DNA of 19,106 bases, from positions 31,386-50,491 of the forward strand of contig CAJTON010000012.1 of assembly GCA_910577605.1 (NCBI GenBank). The letters run 5' to 3'. The DNA comes from an uncultured Butyrivibrio sp. (GTDB lineage: Bacteria > Bacillota > Clostridia > Lachnospirales > Lachnospiraceae). Below the pieces are notes generated by a model. It saw nothing but the letters and a program-made list of their open reading frames with translations. It had not been told where the DNA came from and did no database searches. Position 1 is the first letter of the stretch, and each line of letters starts with the position of its first letter. This document shows positions 15,658-19,106 of the stretch, piece by piece. The translations under genes were made by a program, and so were the position numbers.

Positions 15658-15670
15658 GTAAATGTATGTA

Positions 15671-15702
15671 TAAGCTTGGGCCCCTAGGATTGCCCTCACT
15701 TA
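15671..15702 (-). promoter_or_regulatory. Leader hairpin with internal loop and palindromic apical loop
   Basis: mRNA UAAGU-(GA)-GGGC, a 10-nt loop, then GCCC-(AA)-GCUUA. There are five pairs (one U-G), a GA/AA internal loop, and four G/C pairs. The loop AAUCCUAGGG carries the self-complementary CCUAGG, which could mediate a loop-loop contact. It explains the odd run of abutting six-base palindromes at 15672-15688. Confidence 0.5.
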
Positions 15703-15744
15703 ATACCTTAGTTGTTCTGCTGCTCTTTTCCTCAGCTGTAATAT

Positions 15745-15771
15745 ATATCGGAACGACTTTTTAATACTTAA
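15745..15771 (-). promoter_or_regulatory. Sigma-28 (SigD/FliA) promoter of flagellin
   Basis: TTAAGTAT (15771-15764), an 11-nt spacer, then TCCGATAT (15752-15745), compared with the sigma-28 consensus TAAAGTTT-N11-GCCGATAA (6/8 in the -35; 6/8 in the -10, or 7/8 against the Bacillus GCCGATAT form), with exact spacing. A- and T-rich tracts directly upstream (about 15776-15804) may act as an UP element. Transcription would start near 15738. Its position before the only flagellin gene supports it. Confidence 0.8.
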
Positions 15772-15848
15772 CCCCTTTTTTGAAAAATTTTCAAATTTTT
15801 TCTAATTGCCCGAAATCAGGGGATTTTACGGTATTTTTCATACGCCGC

Positions 15849-16349
15849 TTATTTCTTGTTGTCGTAGAAATAAGACTCCGAAGATATATTGTTCATGTTC
15901 TTGTAATAGCTTGCCGCCATATCCCTGCTCTTCTTGATCTGGTAAACTTCTTTTTTAAGAGACGCAAACCGTGACGTAATGAGCTTGCGGTTATTCTCCT
16001 CCTCAACGATAAGAGCCGCGTTCTTATCAAGAATCACGCTTATCTTTGCCTGGAGCCGCTCGATCTCCTCCCTGTAAGTCTCTTTCCTGCCGGAAATCTG
16101 AGCTTTAATATTGTCATACAATATCTGAAAACCGTTGTCAAGCTTCTCAAGCTCCGCTATTAGCTTCGCCTTTCTGTCTGTGCTGGCATCGAAAGCGTCG
16201 TCGTCAAACTCCTCCGCCTCCGCAATGCTTCTTTGCTGCACGGTAACGGCTTCGAGCTTATCAAGAATAGCTATTTTTTTGTCAAGACTCTCGGAGAGAA
16301 CCTGAAGGTAGTTTTTTGTGTTTTCCATGCAATTACCCGTTTCCCCCAT
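15849..16349 (-). CDS. Probable FlgN/FliT-type flagellar export chaperone
   Basis: A 166-aa protein, helical and coiled-coil-rich along its whole length (for example LDKKIAILDKLEAV near 23-36, REEIERLQAKISVILDKNAA, NRKLITSRFASLKKEVYQIK), with a C-terminus SYYKNMNNISSES. No membrane segment or catalytic motif. It lies directly after fliS, the usual place of small flagellar chaperones. FlgN-family chaperones guard the hook-filament junction proteins FlgK and FlgL; FliT guards the cap FliD. Which one applies cannot be read. ATG 16349 is 5 nt after the fliS stop with a weak AAAGG upstream; an internal ATG at 16328 (MENTKNYLQ, 159 aa) is an equally possible start. Confidence 0.7.
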   Translation of the reverse strand: MGETGNCMENTKNYLQVLSESLDKKIAILDKLEAVTVQQRSIAEAEEFDDDAFDASTDRKAKLIAELEKLDNGFQILYDNIKAQISGRKETYREEIERLQAKISVILDKNAALIVEEENNRKLITSRFASLKKEVYQIKKSRDMAASYYKNMNNISSESYFYDNKK

Positions 16350-16354
16350 GCTTG

Positions 16355-16750
16355 TTATGCCTTTGCCGCAGCGTTAGGCTTGTTGAGGTTCATAACCTCT
16401 TTCCATGTTTCGCGCATCGTTCTCAGATGCGTAAGACACTCTTCAAGAATTTCCGTATCCTTCTTGATATTGGCTTCCATAAGCCTTCTGAGAAGGTACT
16501 CATACACCGTATCAAAATCCTTTGCCACGGGATATTTGAAGTCCAGGGTCGCCCTGAATTCCTCAATTATCTTCTCCGTTTTTACGATATTGATATGCGC
16601 GTCTTCGATTCTGTTTTTCTGTATAGCCATAACGGCCTTGTTCGCAAACTTTATTGCGCCTTCATACAGCATAAGAGTAAGTTCCGCAGGGGACGCTGTC
16701 ATTATCTTGCTTTTAAGATATGTGTTATATCCCTCTGTGTTATTAACCAT
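16355..16750 (-). CDS. fliS: Flagellin export chaperone FliS
   Basis: A 131-aa four-helix protein that binds the C-terminal disordered part of flagellin in the cytosol, preventing premature polymerisation and delivering it to the flagellar export gate. The signature is clear: NTYLKSKIMTASPAELTLML near 9-28, then YEGAIKFANKA near 29-39, and the later helices with LRRLMEANIKKDTEILEE and LRTMRETWKEVM. Length is typical. ATG 16750 has GGAGG 6 nt upstream; 28 nt separate it from the fliD stop. In Bacillus, FliS also helps release FliW from flagellin, which connects it to CsrA control. Confidence 0.95.
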   Translation of the reverse strand: MVNNTEGYNTYLKSKIMTASPAELTLMLYEGAIKFANKAVMAIQKNRIEDAHINIVKTEKIIEEFRATLDFKYPVAKDFDTVYEYLLRRLMEANIKKDTEILEECLTHLRTMRETWKEVMNLNKPNAAAKA

Positions 16751-16753
16751 AGC

Positions 16754-16767
16754 TAACCTCCATGTTA
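16754..16767 (-). promoter_or_regulatory. fliS ribosome binding site in small hairpin, possible CsrA site
   Basis: mRNA UAAC-AUGGAG-GUUA: a 4-bp stem with the Shine-Dalgarno GGAG partly in the loop. The ten bases ACAUGGAGGU fit the CsrA consensus ACANGGANGU completely. The stem is short and A/U-rich, so it is weaker evidence than the flaG site. Confidence 0.4.
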
Positions 16768-16778
16768 TCTGCTACCGT

Positions 16779-18440
16779 TTACGCCGTACCGAGCATCTGC
16801 GCAAGTGCGGACTGTTTAGAGTTGAGCATTTCAAGAGCCTTCTCCATCGCAGCGAACTGCTTTGCGTATTTCTCTTCGATCTCCTCTAACTTTGTATCCC
16901 AGTCGCTGAGTTTTTTCTTGTACTCGCTGTACTGGCTCGACATCTGCTTGTCGTTGTATATTGTAAAAGCGCTGCTGAGCGTCGTTGACTTCATTTTGTC
17001 GTCAAGCGTGCTGTAAAGCTTATCGGCAAGCTTGCTGAAAAATTCCGAAACGCCTTCAGGATCCGCCGCTATCGCCGCCATAAGTTTGTCTGCGGAAGCA
17101 GCCGTGGCTTCATCGTCCTTGTCGCCGTTTATATGGAATTTGCCGCGATCTTTGTCGTCGGTGCTGAAATAATTGCCTGTGCCGATTCCGAGAGACGCGA
17201 TATTATATGTCTTGCCGGACTCCGTCGTATATGACATACCAAGAAATACATTCTTGAGCGCCGACGATATGCTGCCGAGCGTAGAATCTTTTCTGAGAAG
17301 CGCGTCTTTAACTTTCTTCTCCCATTCCTCAACTTCCTTATCGGTCAGGGCGTCCTTCTCCTCAGTAGTAAGAGGCTCGTAACCCTTTGCCGAATCAGCG
17401 TAATACAGACTGTCGATATGTCCTATCATCTCATTATACGCTTTAAGGAAATTCTTGATCTTGTCGTATATTCCCTGACTGTCAACAGAAGTGGTTATCG
17501 TAACGGGTTCATCCTTGATCGTAACCGTTCCGTCAGCGTTCTCAATCTCCTTGGTCGTAACCGCGGTAGCCTCAATGGTAAGACCGTTGATGGAAAAAGA
17601 GTTGGTGCTTGAAGTAAACGTAGCTCCGTTGAGCTTTATAACGGCGTCCTGCGCGGATATTCTCGCCGACTCCGAGGAATTCTCAAGCTCTCCGGCATCA
17701 TACATCTCAACGATCCTGCGCGCCGCTCTCGCTTCGTCGGTATTCAGTCCCGATTCGGCAAGCTCTCTGTATTTAGCCATCTCAGCTGTCTCATCGCCGT
17801 TCGTATCGGTCACCGACATAAGTCCGAGCGACATAAGCGCGCCGATTCCGTCTTCGTCTCCGGCCGTAATGGTAAATTCGCCCTCCGAGCCCGAAGCCTT
17901 TGAGCTTACAAAGAACCTTCCGCTTGCGGCGTCAAAATTCGCCTCAACGCCCGCTTCCCTCATCTGTGAAGCAAGCTTGGACATTGTCATATTGCCGTCT
18001 ATTTTAATTTCCGTATCGTTTACCTTGATAGTTCCTTTGGTCACTCCAAGCTCCGAGAGTTTGGTATCAGCGCTGACGCTTCCGCCGCTCTTTGTCGTGA
18101 TCTCGCCGCCGGTCATATAACCGGAAGTCGCAAGCTGAAAAACCGACAACTTATGCGTTCCTACCGGAGCCGAATTCGACGCCGTTATGGACGCAACAGA
18201 CGAATTGGAAATCGCAGCTTTCCTGAGGCTTCCGAGCTTGGAGAACTTCATCGAGGAAAGCGCTCCCGTATAGAAGCTGTATACCTTGCTGTTAGTCTCC
18301 TTCCATGCCTGCATGGTCCACTCATGCCTTGTCTGAGCTTTTACATCTTTATCTTTTTTTGCCGAGTAAGCTGACATCAGTTCCTTGATCATCGAATCGG
18401 TGTCAAGTCCTGATGCCATACCTGTAAGCCTTATTGACAT
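16779..18440 (-). CDS. fliD: Flagellar filament cap protein FliD
   Basis: A 553-aa filament cap (hook-associated protein 2). The N-terminus MSIRLTGMASGLDTDSMIKE with the SGLDTDS motif at 10-16 and APVGTHKLSVFQLA near 91-104 match FliD_N. The C-terminus, about 500-553, is the coiled-coil FliD_C end with YAKQFAAMEKALEMLNSKQS. The central 200-430 region is variable and acidic, the exposed cap domains. It works outside the cell as a pentamer-like cap guiding flagellin assembly, exported by the flagellar type III system. ATG 18440 lies behind AGGAGG, 11 nt after flaG. Length is in the normal range. Confidence 0.95.
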   Translation of the reverse strand: MSIRLTGMASGLDTDSMIKELMSAYSAKKDKDVKAQTRHEWTMQAWKETNSKVYSFYTGALSSMKFSKLGSLRKAAISNSSVASITASNSAPVGTHKLSVFQLATSGYMTGGEITTKSGGSVSADTKLSELGVTKGTIKVNDTEIKIDGNMTMSKLASQMREAGVEANFDAASGRFFVSSKASGSEGEFTITAGDEDGIGALMSLGLMSVTDTNGDETAEMAKYRELAESGLNTDEARAARRIVEMYDAGELENSSESARISAQDAVIKLNGATFTSSTNSFSINGLTIEATAVTTKEIENADGTVTIKDEPVTITTSVDSQGIYDKIKNFLKAYNEMIGHIDSLYYADSAKGYEPLTTEEKDALTDKEVEEWEKKVKDALLRKDSTLGSISSALKNVFLGMSYTTESGKTYNIASLGIGTGNYFSTDDKDRGKFHINGDKDDEATAASADKLMAAIAADPEGVSEFFSKLADKLYSTLDDKMKSTTLSSAFTIYNDKQMSSQYSEYKKKLSDWDTKLEEIEEKYAKQFAAMEKALEMLNSKQSALAQMLGTA

Positions 18441-18451
18441 ATCTCATCCTC

Positions 18452-18850
18452 CTATCTTCTCTCATCAACAAACATTCCCGCAAGCTCCCATACCTTGGCT
18501 ATCATGTCTAAGGTCTCTTCCGCAGGGAACTCCCTGATAGTTTTGTCCGTGTTCTTATCGACGAGTTTGATCGTTACCCTGTGAGTTTTCTCATGGTAAC
18601 CGAATTCCGCAACCGTATCCGAATTGATCTTCTTGTTGATGTCGGAAATCGCCTGCTTAATAGTGTTTTCCGAAGGCGGGTTGCCGTTCTTAAGATTTTC
18701 TTCCGAGTACTTCTCGTCCGAGCCGCCCGAATCCCTTGTCTCCGCCTGCACCGGTTCCGCCGTCTGAAAATCCGGTCTGACAATCGGAGCACTGACGTCC
18801 ATTGTCTCGTAGGGCTTCGTGCTGTTAACTGATACTGCATCAATTGTCAT
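18452..18850 (-). CDS. flaG: FlaG family flagellar protein
   Basis: A 132-aa protein. The N-terminal 60 residues are low-complexity and disordered; the FlaG domain follows (about 70-132) with INKKINSDTVAEFGYHEKTH and RVTIKLVDKNTDKTIREFP, ending AGMFVDERR. FlaG proteins, encoded next to fliD, influence filament length in several bacteria, though the mechanism is not settled. I chose ATG 18850 because GGAGGTG lies 7 nt upstream; the frame is open 15 codons further upstream without a ribosome binding site. It follows csrA by 108 nt. Confidence 0.9.
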   Translation of the reverse strand: MTIDAVSVNSTKPYETMDVSAPIVRPDFQTAEPVQAETRDSGGSDEKYSEENLKNGNPPSENTIKQAISDINKKINSDTVAEFGYHEKTHRVTIKLVDKNTDKTIREFPAEETLDMIAKVWELAGMFVDERR

Positions 18851-18854
18851 AATA

Positions 18855-18866
18855 ACACCTCCGTGT
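18855..18866 (-). promoter_or_regulatory. flaG ribosome binding site inside a CsrA-type hairpin
   Basis: mRNA ACAC-GGAG-GUGU: a perfect 4-bp stem with the Shine-Dalgarno GGAG as its loop. ACACGGAGGU fits the CsrA consensus ACANGGANGU at every fixed position. CsrA bound here would cover the flaG ribosome binding site. The csrA gene itself is the next gene upstream. Confidence 0.6.
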
Positions 18867-18927
18867 GTCTGTTTTACCCTCAGCCTTACGGGCATACGGG
18901 TTCTGCCAAATTATATCTACTGTAACT

Positions 18928-18951
18928 TATTTCGGCTTCCTTTCCGAAATA
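18928..18951 (-). promoter_or_regulatory. Perfect 8-bp inverted repeat between csrA and flaG
   Basis: TATTTCGG and CCGAAATA are separated by 8 nt. In the mRNA the loop is AAAGGAAG, displaying GGA, so it could be a second CsrA contact for flaG or an autoregulatory site 8 nt after the csrA stop. There is no U run after it, so it is not a standard terminator. As DNA it could also be an operator, because a lone TATAAT (18910-18915) lies 12 nt downstream. Confidence 0.5.
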
Positions 18952-18958
18952 GTTAATA

Positions 18959-19106
18959 TCAGCCAAGAAAATTTTTGAGCGCTTCAATACCTTCCGACGT
19001 GCCTGCCGCTTTGTTCGCCTCCTGTATCTGGAGATAAACTTCCCTGCGGTATATCGGAACGGACTTTGGAGCGGTGATGCCAAGCTTGACCTGGTCTCCT
19101 TTTATA
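18959..19106 (-). CDS. csrA: Carbon storage regulator CsrA, C-terminal part (cut by window edge)
   Basis: The last 48 codons and stop of csrA; the N-terminal third lies beyond the right edge. The visible part begins IKGDQVKLGITAPKSVPIYR, continues REVYLQIQEANKAA, and ends LKNFLG. The Arg of the PIYRREVY segment corresponds to the RNA-contacting R44 region of the family. CsrA is a small dimeric RNA-binding protein that blocks translation by binding GGA hairpins at ribosome binding sites; in flagellated Firmicutes it represses flagellin synthesis and is antagonised by FliW. fliW is often directly upstream of csrA and would be outside this window. Confidence 0.95.
   Translation of the reverse strand, partial: IKGDQVKLGITAPKSVPIYRREVYLQIQEANKAAGTSEGIEALKNFLG

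Larger units (their letters stand above)
15518..15738 (-). promoter_or_regulatory. Structured flagellin mRNA leader (about 220 nt)
   Basis: From the predicted sigma-28 start (about 15738) to the flagellin ATG no gene fits. The transcribed strand instead folds by eye into five consecutive hairpins (15671-15702, 15638-15657, 15606-15629, 15571-15590, 15543-15558), ending 12 nt before the ribosome binding site. Three of them contain one non-Watson-Crick pair each that is G-U in the flagellin mRNA but A-C on the other strand, favouring function as sense RNA. I do not recognise a known riboswitch class. Pairings are read manually without energy calculation. Confidence 0.6.

Noticed and set aside
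15672..15688. Cluster of abutting six-base palindromes (AAGCTT, GGGCCC, CCTAGG) resembling a cloning linker
   Set aside because: It lies in the middle of a natural promoter-leader region and forms part of a hairpin; no vector sequence is seen around it.
15661..15720. Resemblance of GGGCAAUCC to the GGGCAAACC segment of the c-di-GMP-I riboswitch
   Set aside because: The other conserved parts of that riboswitch (the GACGCAAAGCC-type strand and tetraloop/receptor) are not found in the right place, and the segment is better explained by the hairpin at 15671-15702.
15776..15830. Possible terminator after the FlgN/FliT-like gene (CCC..GGG and A/T inverted repeats)
   Set aside because: Only a 3-bp G/C stem plus weak A/T pairing; the A/T tracts fit better as an upstream promoter element for flagellin.
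18903..18940. Possible sigma-A promoter for flaG with a perfect TATAAT at 18910-18915
   Set aside because: No -35 box at 16-18 nt spacing and no TG extension; listed only as an alternative in the csrA-flaG entry.

Overview
The window is about 19 kb of a motility locus, almost certainly from a motile, low-to-moderate G+C Firmicute of the class Clostridia, probably a Lachnospiraceae member. The reasons are the gene order csrA-flaG-fliD-fliS-chaperone-flagellin, the flagellin N-terminus and the strong AGGAGG-type ribosome binding sites. The genus cannot be fixed from the sequence alone. Every convincing gene lies on the minus strand, so transcription runs from the right edge (19106) to the left edge (1). 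Both edges cut a gene.

Right part (19106-15849): the C-terminal end of CsrA, then FlaG, the filament cap FliD, the flagellin chaperone FliS, and a helical protein in the position of a FlgN/FliT-type export chaperone. Then comes a 331-base gene-free stretch (15518-15848). It holds a good sigma-28 promoter and a roughly 220-nt flagellin leader with a run of five predicted RNA hairpins ending at the flagellin ribosome binding site. The single flagellin gene follows (14273-15517), closed by a perfect 12-bp hairpin terminator.

Left part (14166-1): a flagellin glycosylation island of tightly packed and often overlapping genes. It opens with a small unknown protein overlapping a Maf-family (motility-associated factor) glycosyltransferase. 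Next is a set for a CMP-activated legionaminic-acid-type nonulosonate, in the order legB, legC, ptmE, legH (PglD/NeuD-like), legI, legG, legF. The left end carries sugar-tailoring genes: a GT-B glycosyltransferase, a UDP-glucuronate 4-epimerase-like SDR, a GT-D-fold (DUF1792) glycosyltransferase, and two adjacent CgeB/DUF3880-type glycosyltransferases, the last cut by the window edge. No flippase, polymerase or other membrane protein is present. This fits cytoplasmic glycosylation of flagellin before export better than capsule synthesis.

How it works together (inference): sigma-28 drives abundant flagellin mRNA. The structured leader and CsrA-type GGA hairpins at fliC and flaG suggest CsrA control of translation, as known for hag in Bacillus subtilis. 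The terminator after fliC probably lets only part of the transcription through to the glycosylation genes, because no separate promoter is visible. Maf would place the nonulosonate on Ser/Thr of flagellin, and the left-end transferases may extend or decorate it. The least described elements are the multi-hairpin flagellin leader and the small protein coupled to Maf.
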